Source: Cyclostephanos tholiformis
Lineage: Eukaryota > Bacillariophyta > Thalassiosirophyceae > Thalassiosirales > Thalassiosiraceae
Length of the DNA stretch: 15,013 nt
Direction: 5' to 3'
Assembly: GCA_036939975.1 (NCBI GenBank)
Contig: JALLPB010001702.1
Coordinates: forward strand, 1 to 15,013
Of this stretch, positions 1 through 9,383 are shown one piece after another. The notes beneath the pieces are model-generated. The model searched no databases and was not told the DNA's origin. It worked only from the letters and a program-made list of their open reading frames with translations. Both the position numbers and the translations under genes were made by a program. The number at the start of each line of letters is the position of its first letter. The stretch's first letter is position 1.

Positions 1-300
1 AATTAATTTTTCCAGATCAATATTTGGTCGTTCAGAGGAAAGTTGGGGGGGGGACTTGAGCTGGGCTGTCACAATAACCCCCTGGCACCCCCCCAACTTT
101 GTCCCCCCCAAAAAAAATTAAGCCCACTCCATTGGCAAAAGGTTTCCGTCGCTGGACCAAATATTTGGGGGGGCTCAAAACCCCCGCCCCCCTTTTCAGG
201 TCTGTTGAAAAATAATACTAGTTGACAAAATTGGGAGGCAATGGCCCCCTTTGCCCCCCGAAAACAATTTTTCGCGTTTCTTCCTGTTAAAAAAAAGGCA
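1..300. repeat. G/C-run-rich inverted-repeat stretch
   Basis: This stretch has no convincing gene and looks like a fragment of a dispersed repeat. It contains two nested perfect inverted repeats. The outer pair is AATATTTGGTC at 19-29 with GACCAAATATT at 155-165. The inner pair is AAAGTTGGGGGGG at 39-51 with CCCCCCCAACTTT at 88-100. Several further runs of seven or more G or C occur (103-109, 167-173). No clean target-site duplication flanks the arms, so assignment to a transposon class is not possible from this sequence alone. Open frames here are short and dominated by Pro and Gly from the homopolymers. Confidence 0.4.
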
Positions 301-520
301 TGCATCCAATAATATCTCTCTGGGTAAGAAGGAAAAAGAAAATTCGAGACGTCCTTAAATAATACTGATTCCTTATGTCAAATAAAGCGTCCCATCCCAT
401 ATAATTACTTGTTTAGTACGTATTTTCGCCAAAATGGAGATTTTCAACTGCCACTTCTTGCCCCCTCCCCCACAATAAGCATGCATCGGGGGTTAGAAAA
501 GAAGGAGCACAAGCAAGAGG
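301..520 (+). promoter_or_regulatory. Leader/promoter region of the coiled-coil gene, with two uORFs
   Basis: No core promoter motif can be named with confidence. Two short upstream reading frames precede the main ATG. One at 434-478 codes for 14 residues (MEIFNCHFLPPPPQ). The other at 481-534 codes for 17 residues and overlaps the main start at 521 in a different frame. If transcription starts upstream of 434, these uORFs could dampen translation; if it starts between 484 and 520 they are irrelevant. The transcription start is not visible in the sequence. Confidence 0.3.
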
Positions 521-3500
521 ATGTCGGACGATAACACTGACGATCATCAAATGAACTTCCCTACCGATGCCATCTACGGCCCCGGTTGCACTCCCGACAC
601 GCTCATGGACTGGAATGGCCGCGAAAGCTTCGAAGATGTGGTGGTGCAAGTCGCCACTCGGGATGATGAAGATTGCGATGACGGTGGTGTAGAGGTGATG
701 CGGTTGACCATACCTTCAAGAAATACACGGAGCATTATGTCCAGCTGGACATCAGGCACGGAAAGTCAGGAGGAGTCGACATCGCAACGTATTGATGCAT
801 CGCCGTCGTCACCTGAGTTCAACATTGTGGAGTCTCGCAGCACACTGTTGACGGACCTATCCGATCTCGAACATTCACTGACCGACGAGGCATCCAGCGT
901 GAAGAATTGGCTACGGAAGGTTAAGTCCGAACGGAATAAGTTACGCCGCGACAAGAAAATGCTGATGCAACAGTTAGCACACGAAAAACGAATGCGAGAG
1001 GGCGATGTGTCACGCCTTCGGACGGAAGTCGCTGTGACGAAGGCCAAGGGCGACCATGATCGCGATCAATTGTGGTGTGAGATACGGTGTCTTAAGGAAC
1101 AGTTGTTAGAGCACGACGCAATCAAAGAGAGGGATGCCACGAAGGCCGCAACTGATGTGGCGAATCTCAAAAATCAAGTGGATTGTGCTAAGGCAGAGAT
1201 AAAATCACTAGAGGAGGCGTTGATGATGGAAAAGAGCTTGAGTACGATGCGCGAGATAAACAAAGAAGAGGAGATGCGGAAGATACATTTCACCCAGATG
1301 AACGAGACTATTATGGAACTTGAGACAAAATTTAAGATCGATTTCGATGAAATGTCGGAACGTAAGAGTGCGTTGTTGGAGGAGGAAAGGGCATTGCATG
1401 CCATCACTGTAGATAAATTGCAAGCTGTCAAAATTGAGAAGGAGCAGGCGACTAAAGATTTGAATGCTAAGATTCAGGAGCTAGATAGTTTGAAGGCTGA
1501 GAATGAGAAACATGCTACTGTGTTCAATGAGAAGATTAGTGTGGCCAATGAGGAACTTAAGTCGCTTCGGGCAGAGATAGTCCTTTCAAGGCAAGCGCAC
1601 GATTCCGCTATGAGTAAGGTTCAAACTGTCACCGCAGATATGGAGGCTTTGTCGCTACAACTTCAAGTCAAAAATGCTGAATTGGTCAATCAAATTCAAG
1701 AGCACGATCGTACGAAGAATCAAATGAAGAAATTGAGCGACCTGGTCGAGGTAATGTCCACAGATCGGGACAAGGCACGTGAGGATCTTGAAGACTCGCA
1801 AGCACAAGTCCAACATCTAACCAAGGCCAATGCCGAAGCAGAGGATGTGCTAAGCCAACTGAAGGAAGAAGCAGAGAAGCATCGTGTAGAGATCGAAGCA
1901 TTAAACGAGGCACGGAAGTATTTTGATGTATACGAGGAAGAAAGTCAGGCGGAAATCAAGAAGCTGAAAATGAGGCTGGACGAATTCACCGGCGATATTC
2001 TGCGATCGATCCAAAGCATTGATAGTAGTCAGGGAAGTATTGAATCCAATAAGATTGGCAATGACTGTAGGCGGGAGGATGGCAGCGGAAAGAATATTCT
2101 GAATAGCGAGATTTTGGCACTACCTAGTCTAGTGGATGAAGTAGGTACTGAAAGAAATTCCTTAGGCGAAGCGAAGACTGACAAATTGGAATTGGCGGAA
2201 AAAGAGTGCGCCATTCTCCGTGCTGATATCACCCAATTCAAACGTGAGCGTGATGCACTACGCAAGATGGTTGACACATTGTTGCCACTTGCCGATGGTA
2301 ATGACATTGTACAATTGGAAAGTTTGGAGAAAGAAGTTGTAGACCTCAAGGCCAAACTATCAAAGGCGGACGAGGCATACATCAAGCTCGAGAGTGAAAA
2401 GTGTGAAATGTTGGCATCCATTACTCAGGAGAGAGATGAATTGGCAACTCAAATTGGCAAATTGAATGCTGTACTATTGTCTGATCAACCTGTAAAGGAG
2501 GAGAATGATGAGAGTGCTGTATCTGATAGTGCTGACTACACAGTCAAGGAGGACAAAGCGGGAAAGCCTGACATCTTATCTTTTCTAAAGAAAAAATTGG
2601 AGACCCAAGTCCAACAGACTAACATAGTTAATGAGGAGTTGTGGCAATTGCATTGCAAATTAGATGCACAAGTCGAGGAGAATGAAAAGTTATCTACCGA
2701 GTTGGCTGCATTGAGGACGCATCTTGCCAAGTTACAATTACCTGACGAGCAAGTTGCAGAAGGAAATGACCACCACTTGTCGGAAAATGCAAACGATCCT
2801 CAGTGTGAAACCAAGTTTGTGGAGAGGATCAGGGACGTAGAATCACTTCTTGATCTACAGGTGAAGGAAAACGAAAAGCTGAGATCCGAACTGACTGCAC
2901 TTACGGTTTCCACTGGCAACGACGCCAATGCGGTTATGCAAATGAGCAAGGTAATGGAGGAATTAAAACAAGAACACCGAATCGAAATCAAATTATTGAA
3001 GCAGGAGCATGCAGAAATCAAGACGAAGGCTAAGCTGCTTGAAAAAGAGAAAGATGAAATGGCTAATGCGTACGAGGTAGAAAAACTGTCTAATAATGAG
3101 TTGGAATCTTCCTTAGAGGACATTGTGAATTTATTTCAGGCTGAGAGGGCATTTCACGACAAAAAGTCGAAGGAATATAAAATCATCAAGAAAAAGTTCA
3201 GCAGTATGAGGAAGAAGCGGTTGCCAGTAGATGCTGCATACCAAGCATGTCGTGCAATGCTTGATCGGCTGGAGGGATCGACGCATGAAATTTTTAGCAG
3301 CAAAGCGCACGAGCCGCAAAGTGAAAGTAGACAAGATGCAACAATTTGTTTTGAATTAATCGATATCCTTTCGTGTGCACTCGATGGACCATCTGGGTCT
3401 AAAATGTCATTAGCTTCAATCTACGAACGATTCTGTTTTGATGAAAACCAGGCAGAGGAACTTGCTTTCAAAGTCATGTGCCTCCAAAATAAAGTCGAAG

Positions 3501-6246
3501 AGATGAAACTGAAAGTAAGAATGACTCAGCTGACAATGTTGCCTGCACATTCAGTAGATAAGGTTTTATCCGTTGGAGACGCAAGCGCGCAAACCACTCT
3601 CTCAAATGAGCAGTATGAAGACTTGGATTGTTTGCGCAACGCTTATAACTCTTTACAAGAAAAATCGAGTCATCTAACAAAGGAGCTCGTGGACAGTACC
3701 AAGGCTTTCGAAGAGACCATCTCATCCTACGAAGCAGTCATTGCCAAGGTGAAGGGTTTATTGTCCGAGAAGAAAAAAGAAAATGCTACCCTAAAGAGTG
3801 ACTTAGAAAAGGCTAGGAGTTACATTGCAAGTCAAGGTGACAAAACTATTGCGTCATTGGAAAAAATCAACGCTGACTCACTTGAAGTACACAAAGAGGA
3901 AGTTAATGCCTATCGCGAGGCAGTAGATGTGCTTAAAAGAAGGCTAGAAGAGGAGGAAGTTATCAAAGCCAAGTTGAACATGGATTTAGATCGGCTTAAG
4001 TCTGACTTTCGTGATGTTGTCTCCCAATTTGAGCAGGAAATAACACTTTCTTGTGAGGCTAATGAGAAGGCTATTCAAAAGAAGCGAAAAGAACGGGATG
4101 ATGCCAACGCAGCTCTGTCTGCTAAGGAAAAAGTATGCAGTCGATTGGCTGAAGATCTAGATTTTGCGGGGAAGGAATTATCTAATTTCAAGCAAGCTAT
4201 AAATTCTTTACATGTTGAATTGGGCAAAGCGAAGTCAGATAGGCAACATTTGGAATTGATGGTCAACGAACTACAAAACAAGCTAGCTAGCAATTATGAT
4301 AAGGGTTTGGCCAGCCTCAAGGCGGACAAAGAACACGTTCACGCAAAGAATGTTGAGCTCACTGCAAAGGTCCAGGAACTACAAAACAAGCTGGATGGTG
4401 CCATACTCTCCAATAATGAGTGTATGCAGTTTTATGAGCGGCTACGCGTTGATTTCACCAGCCTCAAGTTAGACAAAAAAAAAGATGACAAGAAGAATGC
4501 TGAGCTCGCTGCTAATAATGCTACACTCACAGCAGAGAATGGAGCACTCGTGGAGCAAATTGAGAAGCAAACACAATCTTATGACCAAATAGAGATTCAG
4601 CTTGATAGATTACGCAAAGAAGTCCAAGCGGCCCAAAAGGAGAATGCCGAGCTCGCTGCTAATAATGCTACACTCACAGCAGAGAATGGAGCACTCGTGG
4701 AGCAAATAGAGAAGCAAACANAAAAGCAATCTCATGACCAAATAGAGATTCAGCTTGATAGCGTACGCAAAGAAGTTCAAGCAGCCCAAAAGGAGAATGC
4801 TGAGCTCGCTGCTAATATTACTGCACTCACAGCTGAGAATGGAACACTCGTGGACCAAATCGAGAAGCAAAAGCAATCTCATGACCAAATAGAGATTCAG
4901 CTTGATAGCGTACGCAAAGAAGTCCATGCGGCTGAAAAGGATAAGATAAAGGCTGCCGAAAAAGCTGCCAATCTAGAGATTCGCATCAAGAGCTTGCGTG
5001 AAGAAATAAGGTTGGCCGATGAGGCGAAGCAAAAGGCATCGAATCATGCTGATAAAACAAAAGATGAGCTCGTGGAGGCGACCAAAAGGCTGGACGACAT
5101 GCTTGTCCACACACAAAAGATGAAGGCAGACCATGAAGAGAGAGAGTTATCGCTTCGAAGTAGCATGGACTCGCAAATAATTAGTATGAACGAGGTGATA
5201 CTGTCGCTTCAAAGGCAGGTGAAATCGATTGAATCTGAAAAAGAAGAAAACAGGAAGATGTACAGAAATGATATTGCACTGCAGCAGGAGGTAAGTTTAT
5301 TCCTTGGGTACATCGGGGCACTACAGCTTTCCTTGCCAATAATACATTTCTATTTGAATTGCAGGAGATCCAGAAGTTGCAGTCCAATCATTTAGACGCT
5401 CTCAAAAAGGTAGACTCGCTCTCGGAAGTAGTTTCCGCCCTCAAGGGGACCCTTGCGATTGAGAAGGAGAATGCGCAGATTCTTCTCTCTCAATTCGAAA
5501 CAAGTGAGGATGAGAGGAAGTCATGCATGAAGCAGAAAGAAATACTAGAGGTCGAAGTTGCATCTAGGCTCCAATCAGAGAGCATCATGTCTGAGAGAAT
5601 TCGCAGTTTGGAAGGCGTGGAAACGGAGCTCGCGTCTCGAATTAAATCCGAGAACTCCAAGGCCGAGCGTATTCGCCACCTTGAGATGGATCTGCAGGAA
5701 GTCCGATTGAAGTTAGTAGACAAAGAACGAGAATTGAACAACCTCAGTGCCATTATGATGGAAAATGCCAACATGCACAATTCCGAGCTTAGTAGGTTGA
5801 AATCCAAGATTGACGAGGACAGGAGAAATCAAGCAGCAATGGAAGAGCGCATCAGTTCCATGGAGTCCCATTCGGCAAGTCTACAGCAAGAGTTTAAGAG
5901 CGCCCTCAACAAGTCGGAGGAAGAGGCTTCCAAGTTGAGAGTGATACTTAATGAGGCGAAGGGAAAACTGAAACAGTTGCATGATCAAAACGAGATGCTA
6001 AAGCAGGACAAGAACGAATCACTGCAGAGTCTACAGCAGATGCTCAACGATGCCGTGCGCAGCCGTACCAACACAGATGCTTCGCTTCAGGAAAGTCTGC
6101 AACTGATAGAGCAGCAAAAGCGCATCGACATCAAGAGGAAGGGAGAGATATCTAAATTGGAACAAACAGTAGAAATACTCAAATCCAAGGAGCGCTATTT
6201 GGAAAGCTACGTTGCTTCGCTGAAGAAGCAAACGAGACGAGGCTAA
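521..6246 (+). CDS. Giant coiled-coil protein (1,883 aa, two exons)
   Basis: Coding sequence is join(521..5290, 5365..6246), phase 0 at the junction, giving 1,883 residues. The first about 125 residues are acidic and Ser-rich with no recognised domain. From VKNWLRKVKSERNKLRRD (about residue 126) to the C-terminus the protein is almost continuous Lys/Glu/Leu heptad-rich coiled coil. Breaks fall near residues 497-543 and 659-685 (acidic linkers) and 897-985, a more globular segment with VDAAYQACRAMLDRL and FELIDILSCALDG. Residues 1324-1472 are three near-identical tandem repeats. No motor, GRIP, SMC hinge, transmembrane or signal sequence is visible, so motor proteins and SMC are unlikely. A tether, golgin-like, centrosomal or nuclear-envelope scaffold are all possible; choosing between them would be guesswork. 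The ATG at 521 is the first in frame and starts the acidic N-terminus. One ambiguous base (N) lies at 4721 and makes one residue unknown. Confidence 0.92.
4490..4936 (+). repeat. Three tandem copies of a 49-codon coiled-coil repeat
   Basis: Units run 4490-4636 (147 bp), 4637-4789 (153 bp) and 4790-4936 (147 bp), and are nearly identical in DNA. Each encodes K-x-NAELAAN...LTAENG.LV.QIEKQ...DQIEIQLD..RKEV.AA. The period of 49 residues is exactly seven heptads, so units can be added without disturbing the coiled coil. The middle unit contains the N at 4721 and six extra bases. The DNA similarity points to recent duplication or gene conversion. Confidence 0.9.
5291..5364 (+). other. Spliceosomal intron (74 bp, GT-AG) in the coiled-coil gene
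   Basis: The donor is GAG|GTAAGT and the acceptor is TTTGAATTGCAG|GAG, preceded by a pyrimidine-leaning tract. Removing 74 bp joins ...IALQQE directly to EIQKLQSNH in phase 0 and keeps the heptad pattern. Retention would instead add a short hydrophobic tail and a stop at about 5395. Length and sites are typical of small algal introns. Confidence 0.9.
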
Positions 6247-6640
6247 GAGTGCGCAACTGTGCAGCACAATCCTCGTTTTCAGTACATAAATGTATAAATC
6301 TTAATTCGTCTCTGTGCCAATGCCATATTCCTCCAAGGTCGACCCATCCCATCGTCCTCTCCGCCCGCTTAGAATTTTTTGGATGGGATGCCGTGAGAAC
6401 ATCATAGGAGAGTGTTTTAGTGTGTGGGGTTGACCAGCCTTTTACTATTACTTATTCCTCCGTAGAATCAGGACAAATTTCAACTTGGATTGGGGGTCAA
6501 CACACACACACACTGCTCAAAACCCAAACCCCCCCAAGGAAGATGGAGACTGCCCCCTCCCAGCACCACCACCCAGTCATGTGTGATCGAAATATAATAA
6601 GATGACGGTCAATGCAACAGTGACGAGGAGGGGCAGGGTC
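6247..6640. other. Intergenic spacer after the coiled-coil gene
   Basis: It starts with the 3' UTR of the coiled-coil gene. A short AT-rich palindromic patch (TACATAAATGTA) about 40 bases past the stop may lie near the polyadenylation site, but no reliable signal can be called. A (CA)n microsatellite of about 14 bp sits near 6500, followed by C-runs. I see no gene or decayed coding sequence here. Confidence 0.5.
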
Positions 6641-6837
6641 ATGACGAACGAGCAAATTGCAAAATTCCTATCATCGTCCTGGAAGTTTGGTCGTCTAGGC
6701 GGACCGGACAAGAGACATCACTGCCTAATCTTGGTCGATCCCGATGGGGGGGGATGACGATGATCGGCATCGTTACATCCAGCGCAAAGGGGGATGGAGG
6801 AATACCGGCACCGTCACGACGGCAGCTGCACCTCTGG

Positions 6838-6903
6838 TGTGAATTGTGCGGCGTTACGGTCGTATCGAACAATGGCGAGGCATCGGGCCATACTGTCCGA
6901 TGC
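6838..6903 (+). other. CCHC zinc-finger-like motif within the pseudogene
   Basis: In the frame beginning at 6754, the residues are C-E-L-C then, thirteen residues later, H-x3-C (WCELCG ... GEASGHTVRC). The C-x2-C-x13-H-x3-C spacing could coordinate one zinc ion. The frames before and after differ, so this is a relic. The assignment rests on spacing only. Confidence 0.4.
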
Positions 6904-6975
6904 GCTCGACGGGGAAAGAGTGGATGCGACGACCGCTCAATCGGGGCGGGGAGGGAGGCCGACGTTGGCGGATGC

Positions 6976-7012
6976 GTCGTCGTCGTCGTCGTCGTCGTCT
7001 GTCGTTGACGAT

Positions 7013-7059
<47 letters not shown>

Positions 7060-7060
7060 C
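6976..7060 (+). repeat. (GTC)n and (GAT)n microsatellites
   Basis: A 24-bp (GTC)8 run at 6976-6999 and a 36-bp (TGA/GAT)12 run at 7024-7059 lie close together. In the pseudogene frame that opens at 6794 they would encode Ser8 and Asp12. Trinucleotide slippage alone keeps frame, so it does not explain the frameshifts nearby. Confidence 0.9.
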
Positions 7061-7457
7061 CACGAGGACCACGAGGACCACGACGAGGAGGATGATGAAA
7101 ACGATGAGGATGAAGATGAGGGCGAGGACGACGGGGATGAGATCCATTTTCATCGATACAAGGAAGACGGCAATGTGGCACTCACCCTACGTGATACTAT
7201 ATTCAACGATGTGATAATGAAATACGTCCAAACGGATCTCAATGCGGCGGTACGCGATGCCATGAACGATCTAGGTAGGGGAGGTGGGACGTTGCTACGT
7301 CAAGTTGGGGGAGGACGACATGGTCCCATCAAGGGATATAGAGAAACGAGCGATTATGGGGCAATGAAACATGAGTTTTTATGTAGATTTCGCCGAGTTT
7401 GTTCTGACATGGGAGTGCCATGTATTCATGATTCTCTGAATAATTATTGTTTGACTT

Positions 7458-7500
7458 GCCCCCCCCACCACCACCGCCGCCACCACCACCACCACACACC
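7458..7500 (+). repeat. C-run and (ACC)n microsatellite at a frame break
   Basis: A run of C is followed by interrupted ACC/GCC triplets and a CACACA stretch. The reading frame of the pseudogene changes across this tract: the upstream frame goes through HHHRRHHHHH and stops near 7530, while the downstream coding-like frame resumes at 7506. Slippage in the C run is the likely cause. Confidence 0.8.
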
Positions 7501-8118
7501 CCCTTTGCAATATCAAAAAGCGGATCGGTGAGGCCAGATCAACAAGAACTGCCTTCAATACAAGGAAATGTGATATCATTGATCCATCTAGTGATGACGA
7601 TGCAGGCAAGAAACACCCGAAAATCTGTTTCACCTCCGTGTTAGTGGCGACTGAAAATTACATGACCTGGACCGAGATATACCAATCAATGAAGGACGAG
7701 GGTTGGACTCACGTTAAGGGGTACCGGCCTTGTGAATTGTGTCTACGTTCACCCTGAATTCAGGGGGATGAAATTCGCGGATCTTCGCCAAGATAAGGTT
7801 GAGGGTACACATTACTTCACTTCAACTGCTGCGTTTCGTGAGTATGCAACCCGAGTTGTACCCGGATGATGACGATGGGCCCGGGGAAGATGTGTCTGAG
7901 CGAGATTCTCTATCCGGATCCCGAACACCCGACGATGTGAACTACAGTAGGACCATAACCGTTACTCCCGAGTCAGGCCGCGTTTTCTATTCCAACGCCA
8001 ACGAACACGACGATGATGAGGACCCGGATGACGACGATTGACTTGGGGAACATGGGCCCGAGCAAGTTTCTGTATCCGGAACCCCCGCGCCCCAATCATC
8101 TGGGCGATGACATGCACC

Positions 8119-8120
<2 letters not shown>

Positions 8121-8149
<29 letters not shown>
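8121..8149 (+). repeat. (GAT)n microsatellite
   Basis: About ten GAT triplets encode an Asp10 run in the pseudogene frame that ends at 8537. Confidence 0.9.
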
Positions 8150-8250
8150 CTGCCAGGGAAACAGCCACCAGCACGTCGAGAATGCGATCGATTTTTCCAC
8201 TGACAAGATCCCCCAGCGGGTCGCAAATGATTTGCCTGTGGGGGTAACGA

Positions 8251-8837
8251 ATCTATTACCCCTATGGAATCGAATGACGGAAAGGCTGGCGGTCGCAACG
8301 TGCAAGTACGAGCGGACGTTCTACGCTCACGAGAAGCATTATCTGTCGATACAATCAAAATGTGTAAGGCCTTCAGACCTGGAAATGAGTGAGGATTTCT
8401 CGGATAACTTCGAAAAAACAATGAAGAGATTGAACAACAAGGGCAACGATTATGAAGCCATTTGTAACTACGAAGGCTGGGTCGATCGTCCCCGCCTGCC
8501 AATATTGCACCTCATGCCACGAATTCAGCCATCGTGACAGCTAAAGATTTATGCCATATGTGGGATAAAGTCATTAGAAAGATGATGGATGCGGAGTGCC
8601 AATATGAGCGAAAATTTACGCCCATCTGAAATGGTACATGTCTAGACAATCGAGGCAAAGCCGTGGCCAATTGTTGCTTTCTGAATTGGTCGAGATCAAT
8701 GAATGAAAGGACATATTCGAAACTGCTTTGCGAAAGTTGAAGACAAGAGAAACGATTACAACGACTTGCGATTCAACGAAGGTCTGATTGAAGAAATCAT
8801 CAACGATGGTTATGAAAAACTCTCAATCATCTATTAG
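8251..8837 (+). repeat. Diverged internal duplication (two units of about 75 residues) in the pseudogene
   Basis: Unit 1 (8251-8490) reads LWNRMTERLAVATCKYERTF, YAHEKHYLSIQSK, then a NDYEAICNYEGW block. Unit 2 (8553-8837), when its frameshifts are followed, reads MWDKVIRKMMDAECQYER, YAHLKWYMSRQSR, then NDYNDLRFNEGLIEEI. The shared pattern is W-(N/D)-(R/K) ... A-x-C-x-YER-x-FYAH-x-K-x-Y-x-S-x-QS ... NDY. The duplication is old at DNA level, and unit 2 is the more decayed (TGA at 8627 and 8704, frame change near 8748). Confidence 0.7.
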
Positions 8838-9383
8838 TGGAGAAAAGTCAGTTACATTGCACCTTTAAACGCGGGGATACGGTGGTTGTGGATTGGTTCT
8901 AAAAGATGTGTGTTTATCACTAGATACTAAAATTATTCGTTCATCGAATCAAGGATGTGCATTGACGTCGCGAAACCGGTTTTTTTGGTTCTAGAATAAA
9001 ATGGTTCTTCCCCCTAGAACCGCTCTAAATTGGGCAATGCGTGCGAAGATGTTACGAACAATAAAGAATTTTAATATCAGAAAAGGTTTTCATTTTCCTT
9101 TCTCTAAAAAATAATCTAGGACAAAGAACCATTTTATTCTAGAACCATTCTAACTTTTATCGACGTCGCTAAAGATCAAATTAGCGCTACAAATCACATT
9201 TGTAATCGAAATAAGATCCGTGTCCAATATTGTCGCCTTATCTCCTCACATTTGTTCACGTCCCATAAGGTTAGAACGAATACAAAAAGGTGGAGACAGA
9301 TGGAGACAGAGATTGAAAGGAGACTGGGTTGGCGCATGGGAATCAGAGCTGGCATATGGGTATCAGTGAAATCAGTACATTAT
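8838..9383. other. Intergenic region holding a MITE-like element
   Basis: Apart from the MITE-like element at 8972-9161 I see no gene. A small direct duplication of TGGAGACAGA (around 9290-9312) is present. Confidence 0.5.
8972..9161. mobile_element. MITE-like element with terminal inverted repeats
   Basis: A 23-bp perfect inverted repeat lies at 8987-9009 and 9124-9146 (core GGTTCTAGAATAAAATGG on the left). It extends imperfectly outward to about 38 bp at 8972 and 9161. The 190-bp element is flanked by the direct repeat GACGTCGC at 8964-8971 and 9162-9169, which extends to GACGTCGCxAAA with one mismatch. Eight-base target duplications are typical of hAT-type insertions, although the outermost bases do not match a hAT consensus. 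The interior is AT-rich and non-coding. A second CTAGAACC at 9014-9021 adds local hairpin potential. It would need a transposase encoded elsewhere. Confidence 0.65.

Larger units (their letters stand above)
6641..8837 (+). pseudogene. Multiply frameshifted pseudogene of a diatom-type multi-motif protein
   Basis: Protein-like segments follow each other in order but hop between all three frames. They are: an ATG at 6641 opening MTNEQIAKFLSSSWKFGR, broken after a G8 run near 6753; DDDRHRYIQRKGGWRNT from 6753; a CCHC motif at 6838-6903; Ser and Asp runs, then HFHRYKEDGNVALTLRD from about 7142; KICFTSVLVATENYMTW and EIYQSMKDEGWTHVKGYRP up to 7755; VYVHPEFRGMKFADLRQD and GTHYFTSTAAFREYA from 7741 to 7866; an acidic linker to 8040; then a duplicated block (8251-8490 and 8553-8837). 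At least eight frame changes or stops are needed, so it cannot be translated as one protein and no GT-AG introns explain the breaks. The GW..V.G...YV.P ... YF motif resembles a block I associate with diatom hypothetical proteins. The function is unknown. Confidence 0.75.

Noticed and set aside
4610..4927. Minus-strand Leu-rich frame across the 49-codon repeat
   Set aside because: It is a complement shadow of the coiled-coil repeat.
521..5395. Treating the coiled-coil gene as a single-exon ORF ending at 5395
   Set aside because: The last 35 codons after 5290 lose the coiled-coil pattern, and a clean GT-AG intron restores it in exon 2.
521..6246. Myosin, kinesin or SMC identity for the coiled-coil protein
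   Set aside because: No motor head, P-loop, hinge or Walker motifs are visible; similarity would come from heptads alone.
6639..7181. Minus-strand His-rich 180-codon frame
   Set aside because: It arises from the GAT/GTC microsatellites read backwards; the plus-strand segments are the coding-like ones.
7024..8149. CRISPR-like or tandem array from the repeated GAT runs
   Set aside because: They are simple trinucleotide microsatellites without spacers.
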